NCBI GenBank assembly: GCA_024362935.1
Contig: JANCRA010000008.1
Location: 32,234,557-32,298,556 of the forward strand
Direction of reading: 5' to 3'
From: Setophaga petechia
Taxonomy: Eukaryota > Chordata > Aves > Passeriformes > Parulidae
Length of the DNA stretch: 64,000 nucleotides
The notes below the pieces were generated by a model that was not told where the DNA came from, searched no databases, and was given only the letters and a program-made list of their open reading frames with translations. Positions 1-12,964 of the stretch are shown here, piece by piece. Position 1 is the first letter of the stretch, and each line of letters begins with the position of its first letter. Position numbers and translations under genes: made by a program.

Positions 1-3000
1 ATATGTGTGCACAAGAAAAAGGGAAAAAGTGAAAAAATAAGCCTGCCTCAGGCTTCTCTGCTCTTGGGCTCTTTAGGGTTTTCAAAGTTTACAGTTTCCT
101 TGAGGAGAAAAATAGTTAATGTGTCAAAAATGCCAGGCCTCCTGGCTTGGAGCAGGACTTATCGAGTTCACTTGCTAGCTGTGTCAGGGTTTGTCTGCCA
201 ATTAAATCTCTCCTAATGAGAAATAAACCATTCATTAATGAGTAAACATCTGTTTAGAATATGGTGTCCTCCTTCCCCCTAAAAAGCAGCATCACAGGAA
301 TAGCTATTTTTAATGATGATGGTTTTTAGCTGCAATAAAAAGTCCTCCCTTTTGCAGTATTTAGAAAGAATTGATGTTTGCATAACAAATTAAAGAAACT
401 CAGACTGGGAATGCACACATCTGCAGGATGTCCTCGAGGCACTAACCTTACCCAAGAACACAAAGTCCTTGTTATGATATGCAAACTAATGAATCAGCTG
501 AAGGAAGCATTTATATTTTGACAGGGTTTTAACTTTCTCTGCCTCAAATTAGGTGTGACTGTGGCTGTGACTGTAAAATTCTGTGAACTTTCCAGCTAAA
601 ATTAGTCTTTCTACTTCTCGTAATTATCACAGAGGAAAAGCAATAATTGATCTGAAGCTAGCCCCTTGCACAATTTGATATTTGGAGAAAACATTTTGCA
701 GATCATAACTGTGTTTTTGCTCTTTTGCCTGGGATGTGGTAAACTTATACTGATCTCAGCTCATTTAAAAATAAAATTAAACTATGGTCAAGTAACAGCA
801 CTGACTGTGTGTGGATAGGCACTCGTACAATGTGGATATTTTAATATTATTCCATGAACAGTTGAAGTAGCTTCATATCTGAAAAATTCCACAGGCTGTC
901 GCTTATTACCTTTTATTAAAACAATGCCTTGTTGGTTGACATTGTTCTGTCAGAGCGAATTTTTAAGAGCCTGGAAAGTCAATTTATTGGCATTTTGGAC
1001 TAACATTTATTAATGCCTGTATAAGGCATTTTGTGCAGTGCTTCCTTAAAGCATCTTTAATTTTCCAAACATCAAGGTCCTTCTTTAATTCTGCCTAGAT
1101 CTGTGCTCCAGAATTAGTTTGAAAAGCATTTAATTGGTAATAGCTCTTCTGGTTTTAGTTTGGTTTGTTCTCCTTTTTTGTTTTTACATAACTTGGGATT
1201 TGGCATTGATTTACCAAACTCAAATCTTTACTCCTGATCAGGTTGGAGGAAAGGGTATTATGGGGCCTTCTTTACTTGTATCACACGGGAGCTCAGATTT
1301 GAGCTTGTGCTGCAGTTGTCCTGGCTGTCTCCAACACGCAGAAATATTTGAGTTGTAGTATGCTTTGTGAAAACATGTCTGCAGCACAGTCCCAGGTGCA
1401 ATTTTATTCCAGCTGCCTGAGACAGAAGTTCTTTGCCGTACAGCCTGTTGTGGTATCTATGCTCTCTGGCACAATGGCTCGGGAGCCAGAAGCTGTGCTG
1501 CAGTGCTGGAACTCTCCGGAGTCAGAGGGGGCTTGTTTGCACTGCAGCATGAGCACAGGGGGCTGCACTCCCACTGTGGGAAGGGGAATGTGCCCTGGGC
1601 CATTTACATGTGCAACACTCATGCAAAACTCTCATCTAGCCATGCTGGAGATATTATTTAAAAGAACAGTGTGTATTCTCATTCAAAGTACACAAACACT
1701 GCTGACAAGGTCAGTGTCTAGAAGGATTAGCCAGCATGTAAAGGCCAATCATGTAAATAAAGCTCCTCAGGAGTCACATTAACTTGCCTTGTAGCACATA
1801 GATTTGTTTAGTACCTTTCTTCATCTCTTTATTTTGCAAGTTAGCCTTTTTATTTGCTTATGTTGTCTCTCACTTCTTATCTGTCTTTCCCCTTGTCTTT
1901 CCTTCTGTAGTGTGCTGGCAGGTGATATTTCTAAGTGACAATTCTTCCACCTTGTTTGTATGTGTTTCTCTTACTCATTGCTTGAGCATATGGTGAAAAA
2001 AGAAGGTAGCCCTTTTCAAGTTTGCATCTCCAATAACTGAAGTGCTGTACATTTGCAAAACACAGCCCTGAGATTAAATTATGAGTACCTTTACACACCC
2101 ACATGTACAGACACTGTTCTGAAAGGTGCCTTACCTATAAAATTGTTTGTATCTTAAAAAAACATGGAATTATTGCTGAGGATTCCATTGTTTCAGAACA
2201 GGATATGACTATAGTATGAAGCTACTAGCTGGTCAATTCTTTGCTTAAATAATTCAGGTCATAAGCCCACAGCTGCAATCACTGCAGCAGAATAAAACAC
2301 TTAAAAAATAAAAATCCATGATAAAGCTCTTTTTCCTTTGTTTCCCAGTGTATTTTTTTCTAAACTTGATGACTTCAGAAACAAGACACCCAGACAGCTC
2401 TGGTTGTTCCAGAGATAAGAGCCCTTTTATATTTTTTTTTTCTCTGTACACTTTACACTACTTTTATACCTTTGAAAGTCTCTGTTGTTGTAAGTGCCAA
2501 CACCATCTTCACTCATCCATTTTTCACTTTGTGTAAGTTTCCCCTGCACTTAGGAGGCTCTTCACCTGCTGCTGCTGGGACACATCCCCATTCCCAGATC
2601 TCCTGTGCCATGGCTACAAGCACTGCTCTTGCTCCCTGGGGCTGGCCCCAGCCCTGGCTCTGATCCACTCCTCCAGTACTGCACCAACCACTGTTGCTTT
2701 GTTTTGTACAGTCACAGTCTTTGCAAGCCTGGAGTGTCTTTCCTCCCCACTTGGTTGGTTCTGCTTTTCCCTCATTTGTTCCTGGGTAGCAGCCACAACA
2801 TGCTGGGTTTGTGACACAGAAAAAGTTCCAGCCTCAGAGAACCTGCCACATAACATTATTCCTATTCCAATTGTTATTTTATCACACCAGATAATTTTTG
2901 TATTCACTTCTCTCTTTCCAACCTCTGTTACACTGCAGAACACACTTAGTGGCTTCTGTGGCTGTATTTGAAAGAGGATATATCTAAAATAAATCAAATA

Positions 3001-3232
3001 GCCATCAGATTAATAAAACATGTATATAATAAATAACTGTATAAAATTTCCATTCTTTCCCACCCTATTGTGTTATGCTACCCATAGTCAGTAGTTGCAG
3101 TTCGGTTGTCTTGCATTGGATCTTGAAATGTATATTTAAGCATCTAAATAAATGGCATACCAAAGAGAAAACTCAGTGTTTACAGTTTTGTGGATATCTA
3201 GAAGATCCTCAGATTAAACCCTAGTATGGTCC

Positions 3233-3260
3233 TTTTTTGTTTTGTTTTGTTTTGTTTTTT
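3233..3260. repeat. (TTTTG)n simple repeat
   Basis: The plus strand shows consecutive TTTTG units ending in a T run. It is an ordinary pentanucleotide microsatellite, with no adjoining CR1 or SINE body that would make it a retroposon tail. Confidence 0.75.
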
Positions 3261-6200
3261 AACCAGATTTGGTGCCAGACTAGGCATTTCCAACTCCATC
3301 TGTCCAAAATCCATGAATCAACAAAATATAGAGATTGGCTTAAGAATTTTGAGATTAAAACCAACTTGAACAAGAGCTAGTTCTGTTTTCCATAATATGT
3401 TTTGTTTGCTGAGGCTGCACTCTCTAAAGTCCCATTTTCAAGATTTTGTTTCTTCACAACCAGGATGGATAGCAAATGCCTTTACTGCCAAATGAGAGCT
3501 TCAGAGTGCCATGTGAATTCAAGAACTGTGGCTTTTATTATTTTATCATGTTTGTTTGTAATACTTAAGGCTCCTCCCAGGGTTGGTAACAAAGGATTTA
3601 ACTTTGAAAATTTTAGCATCTGCATCTGATTACATCTTTTGTAGAATTTCTTATGGGCCTGAACTTTGAAATAACTCCATATTACTTAGAACCATGAATC
3701 TGCTGAAATGAGGCTCTGGGTCTAATCCTACTTACACAACGCAGATCTAGTGTTTCACAAAAGCAGTGTCACAGAAATCTGAGCTTTGAGGAGACACTCT
3801 TAGCCCATAAATTATGTTCTTGGCTATAGGGTTTCATCTTTAGCTTACTAGGTGAGAGTTATTCCGTGTCACTTTCATTAGTGCAGAATTTGGATCTATT
3901 CTGTTTCCTGGTGGGATTATAATTTTTTGCTTTATTCTCTGGTATGTGTGACCCTCTGTAGATGTGGTACACAGCTGCAGCTGTTAAATCTGTGCAAATC
4001 AACATGGACTAAAAGTTTGTCTTCCTCAGCACTTGATAAACTTCAGTGTATAGTGTTATGTTCAGAGAAAGAAGTTGCTGAAACTCTAAGCTGCTTTACA
4101 TTTATTTTGCTTTAAGACATTACCTCACTCCTTGTCATGTAAATTCAGATGCTTCCTGAATAGTAGAAGTAGTTTAGATGCTTGTATTTCAGAAAGCATA
4201 TTCCCTTTAAGGATAAAATCCAACACAATCTCTTAGGAAATCTCAGGGTTCTGCTTCCCTCCCCTTCAGCTATTCTAGCTCCTATATCTCCACAACTCTT
4301 CCTTCTACCACTGTTCCCAGGAATATATTGCAAAGATTGCAAAATGCAGGAATTCAACCTGTACCATTAAAATCAATATGAATTGTCATCAGTGACTTTT
4401 GTGAAGACTTATGTTTTACTAGTAATGCTGGCTTAGCCATTCCTGTTTCCCCTTCCCCATCATTTGCTGCATCTGAGAGGAAAAAGGTAAAATCTGTATA
4501 AATATTTATATTTTACTTGCTATCATTTACGTTTATTTCATTTATCTATTTTTCTTTGTTTATTTTGTTTTGTTTATTTATACATATAATGTATAATTTA
4601 TTTATTTATACATTTGAATCCTGGATTAGCTGGTTGATCTCAGTGACCACACAGCCTGGCAAACTGAAAGAGCAGCAAAGAGACAGTAATTAAAACCTGG
4701 GAGGAGGGCCTCTTTGGTACTGCTGCTGGAGGAATAACGATGCAGTTGTGACTTCAGCGTGGGGTTCCATGGTTTACATTTTATTTGACTGCGAAGGAGA
4801 CTAAGGATGTTGCCAGTCCCAGTTTTCCCATAAGCTCCTGCTATTGAATTGCTGTTTATCTCTTTCTGATATGTGCCAATAAAACTCTGTGCTATGTAAT
4901 GGTCAAGGAAATGAGAGAACATGAGGGTTTTAGAGGCTAATTTTTAATGGTGAGTTTACAGTGCAGCCTCCCAGAGAGTTGTATCAGCACAATTCAGGGT
5001 GACAGGGAACTGTGATGGCGTGGGGGATGCGCGAGTGCACAGGAGGTGATCTCGGAAGGCATTTTACAGCCAAAGAAAATGTGCCCACACCCACATCCTG
5101 TCCCCTGGCCCAGGTGAATTTGAACCACTCATCATGTACCTTTAATGCATGAAATTCACTGGTATTAAAAAGCATCTGCTTCTGTAAAGCAGGTAATTAA
5201 ACTAGTCTTATTTAACTGGTTATGTAAAATAGCTCACCCATCTTTTAGCCTTCTGGTTGCACATTAAAGGCACTCCTTTGTAGGAGACACATAAAACACA
5301 TTTCAGTGCCACAACTCAGTGTTGTTGATTTTTCACAAGCGACAGGGAATTTGAGATGCAGAATTCCTATTTATTTTCAATGGAATGTAGACCCCCAAGT
5401 CATGTAGGCTCTTTTGAAAATTTTTACTCTTTTTTATTTTATTTGGGAAAGTTAAAAAGCCCACATGCCACCAGCAGTTGTTTAAAAAGAATGCTTACTG
5501 TGTTGGGTGCTTAGTCATAAGGATTTAGCATTAGAAGCCTTCCTGTGTCTCCGTGTGTTCATGTGGCTTTACCACACATAAATTATCCAGCTTTCCTTTT
5601 TCCTCCTACGTGCGGAAAAACATACGGATATTCAAAAGACAAGCAAATCATCCGAAACACAAACCCATGCCTTTTATTCCCACTTCAGATTTAATCTGGG
5701 AGATAGTTTCAGAACCAGTCCCAGTAAAAGAACTGCTTTATGCAAAGCAAAAGAAAAGTACAGTTAAAAACTATTGAGTTGTAAAGGCAGTGGAGCTACA
5801 ACTCTTTAACATTCAAGCAACTATCTCTAGAAGGGAAGCAGATTATGCGGGATCATATTGCAAAAAGGCTGTTCGACCCTGTTGCACTCACTCAGAGCTA
5901 CATATTTACTTTTGTCACTGTATAGCAGCGATTGCATTATATCCTTCCTGCCAGGACACTAGGAGAAACAGAAGGTTAAGTGTAAACGGGGGAGGGGAAA
6001 AGAAGGAGGGAGAAGCAGCAGGAAAAAGTCTAAAAAGGGAGAAAAGAGCAGCTGAAGAGAAAAGAAAAAAGTTCCTCATCAAGGCAGGAAAAGATCCTAA
6101 AGAAACAGAGAGAAACAGATCAAGCCCTGCACATATGGGATTACTAATGCAATTGTATTTCAGCCCTGATATGACTGAAACCAAGATAGTTTGGTCATAA

Positions 6201-6507
6201 GAAAATAGATCCATTTCATTAAGCGTACATAAAAGTGGGAGGCACAGAGTCTGGCACCAGCATAGCCTAAAGGAATTTCCATGATTTGTGCCATGAATGC
6301 TGAATGGGAGACTTGTAAAAAGCACCTTTCTCTTAAGGATAGCTTGCTGGAATTTGTAAATATAGCAAAAAAAAACAACAGACCAATCCTGAAGTAAAAT
6401 AGTACAAAATTATGAAAATACCAAGGACCCTTTCACCAGATATAAAAACCTGTAAACAAACATTTTTTCTTGAGGGAACTCAAGCAATCCAGAGGTCAGT
6501 TGGACTT

Positions 6508-6530
6508 AAGGGGTTAGGGGTAGGGGGTGG
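6508..6530 (+). repeat. G-rich tract (possible quadruplex)
   Basis: Three runs of four to five G separated by TTA and TA, followed by TGG, are visible on the plus strand. The fourth tract has only two G, so a quadruplex would be imperfect. Confidence 0.35.
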
Positions 6531-7918
6531 TATCAAGATGTTGGTGAGCAGTAGAAATGTCAGAAGATGATGAGGTCTGGTTTCATAGTTCAAGGTTTCC
6601 AGAAGTCAGGCTTTCATGGGTGGGGGCTATTGGGGCAACAGGTCTGACAGAAAGCATCCAAACTGGGTTCCTTGCAATCACTGCCACTTTCACCAAGGCA
6701 GGTCCTGGCATTGTGCTAGCAATTTCAGCAGACATCAGATCAGGTTTGACAACCAGACCTCTTGTGTTTCATCCATTTTATGGAGGACCCACCATCCTAA
6801 TATGCCCAGGCCATCACTGTCCTCTTGAGGTGCTTTTACAGTGCTGTGCCTCAGCTTCTCCTGGTGTTCCAGGAAAACAGTTGGACTGATCAGTGGGAGA
6901 GGTGGTTGTCTTGCAGCCAGCATGGTCCCATGTGTGGCAGGGCTCCAGCCAAAGGCACTTGGCCTGTTTCCATCCTCCTGTGAGGCTCAGCCACTGTCAA
7001 GCACTCAGCCGTGGCCTGGCACAGAGCCCTGCAGGGCAGGGGTCATTCCATCTCCTCACACAGTCCCATGGGCCAGTCTTCTTGCCTCTCCTATTGTGTG
7101 AGCCCATGCCAGAAGTCTGGACAATGTAAAAACTATTTTCCCTTTGCTGCAGAAAGAGCTAGAAGGAATATTCAACTCATTAACAGAATGTCTTGGCTTC
7201 AGTAGAAGTGGCATTTTTCTTAAAAATGTGTTAGCTAACTCATTTTAACTACTATATTATATATTCTGGTGCAGGCTTAGCAAGTAATGTTTTAATATGC
7301 CTTATGAAGTGTACATGAGTCCTAGGAATGAGCCAACTAAACCATATTAAAATACAATTTATCCTCTTGATAACAGGAATCTAAAAACTGTTAGCTAACA
7401 CACCTGAGAAAAGAGAAAGAAAGCAAAACTTTTATTCCCATCCACCAGCAGCTGTAGCACTGAAGTAGGTTTGCAGATTTCAAGATGGTTTCAACATGAG
7501 AAACAGTGACAGGCAGCCAAATGGGTACATTAAGTTACAACTGTCTCTAAAAATATTGGTTTATAACAGCACAGAAGCCTTTTGAGTCTGGCTCTTCCAA
7601 ATAAACTGTATGAAAGGATTGGGAATCTCCACTAAGTTGATGGGACATGCTTTAAAAAAAACAAACCCTTGGCTCTTGCTAGACTTTGATGGGAAGCATG
7701 AGTCCATAATAATCCAGAGGGTACTGAACTGATGAAGAGGAGAGAGACAGAGTGGTACTGCTTTGGCAGTGAAAATAAAAACAACTTCACTGAACCCAGC
7801 TAAATTTATTCCAGGACAATGAAGAATAGCATCCTGGAGCTGTAGTACTATAATCATTGGATTACCAGATGTTCCACAATCTCTGCAAGATAAATATTAA
7901 CTAGGGAAAGAAACTCGG

Positions 7919-8452
7919 AGAATCATCAAGGTTGGGAAAGTCCTCTAAGATCATTGACTCCAACCATTAACCCAGCACTGCCAAGTTCACCACTAAACCA
8001 TGTCCATTAATGCCCCCCCTGCACATCTTTTAAATACCTCCATGGATGGTAACTCAGCCTCTTGACTGGGCAGCCTGTTCCAATGTCTGACCATTCTTTC
8101 CACCAAAAAAATATTTCCTAATATCAAGCCTAAACCTCCCCTGGGTATAACCTGAGGCCATTTTCTCTTGTTACCTGGCAGAAGAAGCCAACGCCCACCT
8201 GGCTACACCCTCCTTTCATGTGGTTTTAAGGAGCAATAGGGTATCCTAAGCCTTCTTTTCTCTGGGCTAAAGAGCCCTAGATCCACCACCTGCTTCTCAT
8301 AAGACTTGTGCTCCAGGCCTTGGCCAGCTTATTGTCCTTCTCTGGACACTCAGGGGCCAAAACTGAACAATGGACTCAAGGTGTAGCCTCACCAGTGCTG
8401 AGTACAGGGGACTCTCCCAGCTCTCCCTGATTCTGCTGTGGTCTCATTTGCT
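7919..8452 (-). mobile_element. CR1-type LINE 3' fragment, minus orientation
   Basis: Read on the minus strand, this follows the familiar avian CR1 3' region. It has a segment resembling the CR1 stretch on newly formed protein-coding remnants and lists of conserved phrases: loss of the battle against 5' truncation, then 'AACCTGAG', 'GGTATTTAAAAGA', 'CATGGTTTAGTGGTGAACTTGGC', and the terminal 'CAACCTTGATGATTC' (quoted in parts of 20 bases or fewer or paraphrased). On the plus strand the same features appear inverted: the tail begins near 7919, the CCTCCATGGATGG block is near 8037, and the GCCTCACCAGTGCTGAGTA block is near 8384. CR1 is a non-LTR retrotransposon copied by target-primed reverse transcription and normally 5'-truncated. 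This copy holds only the 3' end and has no intact ORF2, so it is a dead copy. It is the longest recognisable transposon in the window. Confidence 0.9.
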
Positions 8453-10170
8453 GCAAGAATAACATGCTTGTTAAATGTGGCAGAGTGTGGGTGTCCCTAT
8501 CAGAAGTGCAATAATCCCTGGGAAGATAGGTTTACTGGCTCCAGTCCTCTGACCCTGTGCTCTAACACATGAAATTACTCTTTTCCATCACTGGGACAGC
8601 ACCCACTATTGACCCATGTAAGTCTTCTCCATATATTTATATATCACACAAAACATGCATCTTAAGTAACTAAAAGATCTTACAGCATAACCTGGGCTTA
8701 GCATAGAAAAGGATCACAATAAACAATGGTAGGAAAGAGGAAGCATGAAGGGAAGAATGAAAAACCATGATGAACATTCTATACACATCAGTCTTTACTT
8801 CCTTTTATTATAAGTACTTTATTTATTTAATTTAATTTGCTTAATTTATCAATGGAAAGTGCTTCTGTCTCATTTCATTGCTCACTATTTGTTTCAGTTT
8901 CACCACCTGCACAGTCAATAGCTGCACCCATGGATATTTCCATCCAAAAGGATAACATTAGGTTTATGAATTTACCATCTCCATTGTGACTTGGTAAATG
9001 CAGAGTTCCATCAACTCTTCCTGCTCCCCCACTCAGAGCAGGAGCTCTGAGGATGATTTATCCTGCAGAAATAAAAACATGGGTTACTGTTCCTGGTGTA
9101 ATGATGATCGTATACAGTATTGTAATAGGAGAAACTTCCTGGGTTGCCCTGTAATAGCATCACCCCAGCAGTCAGCAACGTCCATTTGGCCAGCTGCAAC
9201 TTCCCTGGGCCCCTCAAACACTCACCTCCCATCCAGCCCTCCTGCCACAAGCTCCTGACCTCAGTTACGCCAAAGGATCCCAGAGAAGTGCCAGGGCTGA
9301 TGTCTGATGTTGTGCATGCCCAGCAAGCACAGCGAGGGAGGACAGCTCCCCACCTGAGCTGGCTCTGGGAGAAGGGAAAGGCTTGGGGTTGCTGTGGTGG
9401 ATGGCTCTCCAGCCACAGGCAAAGACAGTGATTGTGTACAGGCTCTGTCAGCCTCGTCTCCTTCCCCATTCCAGGCTTCTACATGCTGTAGGTCCTTCCA
9501 GGGGTAGGTATCTATCTGTGGATTGGTTTGGTTTTGTTTGTTTTATCTAATTACCCCCAGCAGCTCATTCAATACAGGGAAAAAATGTAATCTTATACTA
9601 ATGGACTCTTTTCTGTGCAGTATAAATTATCTTTCTTAGCCAGGATTTCATGAAATTCTGAAATTAATCCTTTTATAGAATTAATTTTTAAAAGTAACCC
9701 TTGTTGTATTTTGTTAGCAAAACTAGGGCTGTTTGACAATATTTAATAAAGATATTAAAAGAAAGAAAAAATATCTTTCTTCTGTTCAAAAATATTTTCA
9801 AATAACGTGACCAGACTGAATGTGTGGGAGGTGCCACCTGGCAATCTATGAAAGAAGGAAGTCAGACTTGGTCGTCTTCCACTGCAGAAACTTTTGCCAA
9901 GGTATACAATTCTAAGTGTTTTATGGAACATTGTTTTGTCAGCTTGCTTTGGTAAGCAAAATCTCTCTGTTGATTTAGCATCTGGTAGAGTAAAAAAGTC
10001 GAATCCAATAGCACATCAGGTAATGCTGACTTTGGTATCTAGTGTTCCCATCTAATACTGCAGAGAATATACATCCTTAAAATCAGCGTCTGTCACAAGA
10101 TCATTTGTTGTCATGGCACTTCTGTTATTATCACATATGAAAGTGGCCAAGATAATAGTCACAAACTTAC

Positions 10171-10298
10171 CTGTCACCAAGGTACTCTTAATGGAGCTGA
10201 GGGACACTAACTCAGACATAGCTTAAGCCACCTTCTCTTTTCCTTTGCATTCTTAGGTACTTTTTTCATCCCTTCCTAGTTTAAAGCCTTCTCTTCCT
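10171..10298 (-). other. candidate noncoding exon (splice-bounded)
   Basis: On the minus strand a pyrimidine-rich tract ending in GATTCAG gives a strong 3' splice acceptor, with AG at plus positions 10299-10300. It is followed by 128 bp and then by CAG|GTAAGT, a textbook 5' splice donor, with GTAAG read from plus 10166-10170. All three minus-strand frames contain stops, so if it is real it would be an exon of a noncoding RNA or an untranslated exon. Good acceptor/donor pairs occur by chance in tens of kilobases, so confidence is low. Confidence 0.2.
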
Positions 10299-10996
10299 CT
10301 GAATCAAGAGGAAAGAGGAAATGGTTTGGAATTCTTCAGGCCCAAAATGTGTCTGCCCTCTGGTTGAACAGCCTTAAGACACCTCAGAATCCACTATGCC
10401 ACTCTACAACCTGCAAAGGGAAACCTGGGCAACGTGTTTCACTACACTGTCTCATCAGAGACACACTAGGAAAAACACAGTTACATGGAAGTGTTTTGTA
10501 AATATCTCATGACTATAGTAAGCAGGCATCAACCTGCACCAGCTTGACCTGAGTCAATCAAAATGCTGCAAAATCCCACCCTTGCTAAAGGAGCACCTAT
10601 CCACTGACCTCATCTCTGGAGGGTGGATGGGAGGTGACTTTCCTGCTGCTAGTGAAGTGCAGCCTGTGGCTGAGGCCCTCATTCCTGGGACAGGGAGCAA
10701 ATGGGAATACCTGTGTGATCAGAACAGAAGTCCAGCTTCCCAGTTCTCTCTGAGAGCCAGAGGATGGGGCTGGGTTAAAAGTGTGAGTGCAGTAACATAC
10801 ATTGTTCACAAAAGGCTTCTTGCCACTATCTCATTCAATCTTATCCTCAGAACATGGAAAATATATAGCTTAGGTCTTAAGGCTGGTACTAAGGGGTAAG
10901 AACTTCTTTGGCCTCACTGAACAAGAGCCTCTGAATGAGACTCCAAATCTGCCTAGGCAGTAACAGGGGAATCAGGTGAAGTTCATAAAGTGTTCA

Positions 10997-11024
10997 GACT
11001 GAATAACTCCTGAGTTATTCAGTC
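10997..11024. repeat. 28-bp near-perfect palindrome
   Basis: The arms GACTGAATAACTC and GAGTTATTCAGTC are exact reverse complements of 13 bp, separated by only two bases (CT). Flanking bases do not extend the symmetry. It lies about 350 bp upstream of the plus-oriented CR1 fragment and has no evident target-site duplication. It could be a dyad binding site or an inverted-duplication scar. Confidence 0.85.
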
Positions 11025-11373
11025 CACCATCAGCAATCTCTCATCCTTAGTTCTGAACCAGCTGGATGCATATCGGTAGAATGTTGTCAACGTGTGAAAA
11101 ACGTTTTCAAATAAACTTGGTTTTGGAGGCTGTGGGCACTGGCAGAAGAATCCAAATCATTAACTTAGTCTGTCAGTACCAGGGCTTCCAGAGCTCAGTG
11201 CTGATTAAACCCTCCTTCTGCAGCTCTGCATCTTCCTTCCATTCAGGAGCTGTGTTGTTGCTGTCATACTGTCTCTGTGAGCACAGCACCTCACAAGAAC
11301 TAAGGACAATAAGAAAATTTGTCATCACATTTGCATTTAAGTATAAAGGTTTAGCTATAAAGCTGCATTAGGG

Positions 11374-11670
11374 GTGAAGGGTCTGGAGCACAGCTATTAT
11401 GAGGAGGGGCTGAGGGAGAAAACAAGGTTCAGGGAAGAGTTTATTGCTCTCTACGACCACCTGAAAGGAGAAAATGGCCTCAAGTTGCACCAGGAAAGGT
11501 TTAGATTGGATATTACACTGGAACACGCTGCCCAGGGAAGTGGTGGAGCCTGGAGGTGTTTAAAAGATGTGTAGAAGTAGCACTTGGAGACATGGCTTAG
11601 CGATAGACTTGGCAGTGCTGGGTTAATGGTTGGACCTGTTTATCTTAGAGGTCTTTTCCAACCTCCTTTC
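11374..11670 (+). mobile_element. CR1-type LINE 3' fragment, plus orientation, internally deleted
   Basis: The order of conserved CR1 3' blocks is preserved. GAGGAGGGGCTGAGGG is near 11400, a TTTATTGCTCTCTACGACCA block near 11440, AATGGCCTCAAGTTGCACCA near 11475, GGTTTAGATTGGATATTA near 11500, GCTGCCCAGGGAAGTGGTGG near 11527, GTGTTTAAAAGATGTGTAGA near 11556, and the terminal GGTCTTTTCCAACC near 11650. Compared with the usual family order, pieces are missing between the CACCTGAAAGGAG block and the ATGGCCTCAAG block, and between GGATATTA and the GGAACA-CGCTGCCC block, so it has suffered internal deletions. The short ORF within it is a relic and not a gene. Confidence 0.9.
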
Positions 11671-12228
11671 TTTTTTTTCTTTTGTAATTCACAAAGCTTG
11701 TCTGAAAGATTAGGGGCTAGGCCAGCAATTAGCACAGTTAACAGAAGTAAGTGAGCAAGTGGGAGTGATTTTTCTTCCATAATGCAGATGCATTTGAGTT
11801 CTGTAGATGTCTCTTTTGCAAGTGGCATTGCCTGTTTCTTGCAATATCCTCCTTTAAAGAGAAAGCATCATCCTCCAGGCTGCATTTACAAAGATGCGTG
11901 GCTTGGATGTATCTTATAATACGAAAATGGCATAATTACCTTGCTTCTAGCCAAGTCTGTGGACAAAGTGACCCAAAGTCTTGTACTTTCAGGAGTAAAA
12001 ATAGGTTTATTTCTACTGTCCTTGGTTTGATAAAATGCCATAGGCCTTCAGTCACTGTGAGGCTTATTAGGATAAGGATAAAAATTGAACCCAGAATACA
12101 GTTGATTAAGTCAGTCTTTAAGGAGGAAGTTTTCTTTCCAATAAATCCATTGAGATTATTGTCTTTCTTTAATTCAGCAGTATAGTAATAATAGCTAGAA
12201 GTGGTAAACCAGGTTGAGTAATTTTAAC

Positions 12229-12276
12229 AAATCCTGCATAACTTTGTATTTAAAAATCCTGCATAACTTTGTATTT
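12229..12276 (+). repeat. tandem duplication of a 23-bp segment
   Basis: The segment beginning AAATCCTGCATAACTTTG occurs twice, at 12229-12251 and 12254-12276. The copies are identical and separated by two A. This looks like a simple local duplication, such as replication slippage. Confidence 0.9.
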
Positions 12277-12930
12277 TTATCTTCTGTTCTAGTTTCCAGA
12301 CACATGAGGAAGGCACCAAGTAAAATCCTGGCCTTGAGTTGATTGCAATACTGACTTACAGCTTAGCTTGAGGTTGCAATACTGGTTTATAACCTTCTTG
12401 ATCCAGTTCATCCCCTTTACTGTTAAAGACAAGTGATGGCTAAGGCACAGAATGAGAGTATCTCAGTTTAGTTCTCTGCTTTGCCATGGTACAGACAAAG
12501 TCATGTGGCAGAAAAGCCTTTGAGGGATTTCACTCCTCTTTTGCAACTCCTAACCTCCATTCATTTCCAAACCTCAGGTCAGACATCTCAGAGGATTTCA
12601 ACATTGAGATTTTAGCAGCAGTTCATTCCTCTGAGAGGAAGGATTATAACTCCTCCCTCTCTCACAATAAGGAATTCATAAATCTGTGGAACACTAGTGA
12701 GCTGCAGTGATGGGCTCAGTGACCATTCTTCAGGCACAAAATTGGGCAGAAACTGGTATGAGTAAATAAAGTTGTTTTTCTGTACAAAAAAATGGAGGAA
12801 ACTCAGTTGGAATCTCAAAAATTTTGTTTTCCACAGATGTGGTACTAATCCATAGAAGCATTTTAGTAGTGAGTATTGCTTTGGTGTCTATGTAAAAAAT
12901 TTCCCTCATACACAACAGCACGTGCACACC

Positions 12931-12964
12931 CTAAAGGTCCTTTCCAACCAAAGTGATTCCATGA
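12931..12964 (+). mobile_element. CR1 3'-terminal scrap
   Basis: CTAAAGGTCCTTTCCAACC followed by GTGATTCCATGA matches the extreme 3' tail of avian CR1 (…AAAGGTCCTTTCCAACC… then GATTCTATGA-like repeats). Only the last few tens of bases are recognisable, so it is either a very short 5'-truncated insertion or the surviving end of an older copy. Confidence 0.65.

Larger units (their letters stand above)
1..7918. other. AT-rich noncoding stretch, no gene seen
   Basis: No ORF here resembles a protein family. The longest (144 codons at 1348-1782 and 136 codons at 5790-6200 and on the opposite strand) show no domain or compositional signature and sit in ordinary sequence. Holdings are a (TTTTG)n tract at 3233-3260, a T/A-rich low-complexity stretch at about 4500-4612, a purine-rich stretch at about 5985-6110 and a G-rich tract at 6508-6530. 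A strong 3' splice acceptor-like polypyrimidine tract ends in AG at 1909-1910, but no coding frame follows it. Segments at about 440-760 and 900-1060 are rich in ATTA/TAAT cores and could be conserved enhancers. That is inference only. Confidence 0.6.
8453..11373. other. noncoding stretch between two CR1 remnants
   Basis: No supportable gene is seen. A 152-codon minus-strand ORF at 9011-9469 and a 105-codon plus-strand ORF at 10582-10899 have no recognisable family features. The stretch holds a minus-strand splice-bounded segment (10171-10298) and a 28-bp near-perfect palindrome (10997-11024), described separately. About 9160-9450 is locally more GC-rich than its surroundings. Confidence 0.55.

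Noticed and set aside
1348..1782. 144-codon plus-strand ORF
   Set aside because: Cys/Ser-rich chance frame with no domain; the overlapping opposite frame is also open.
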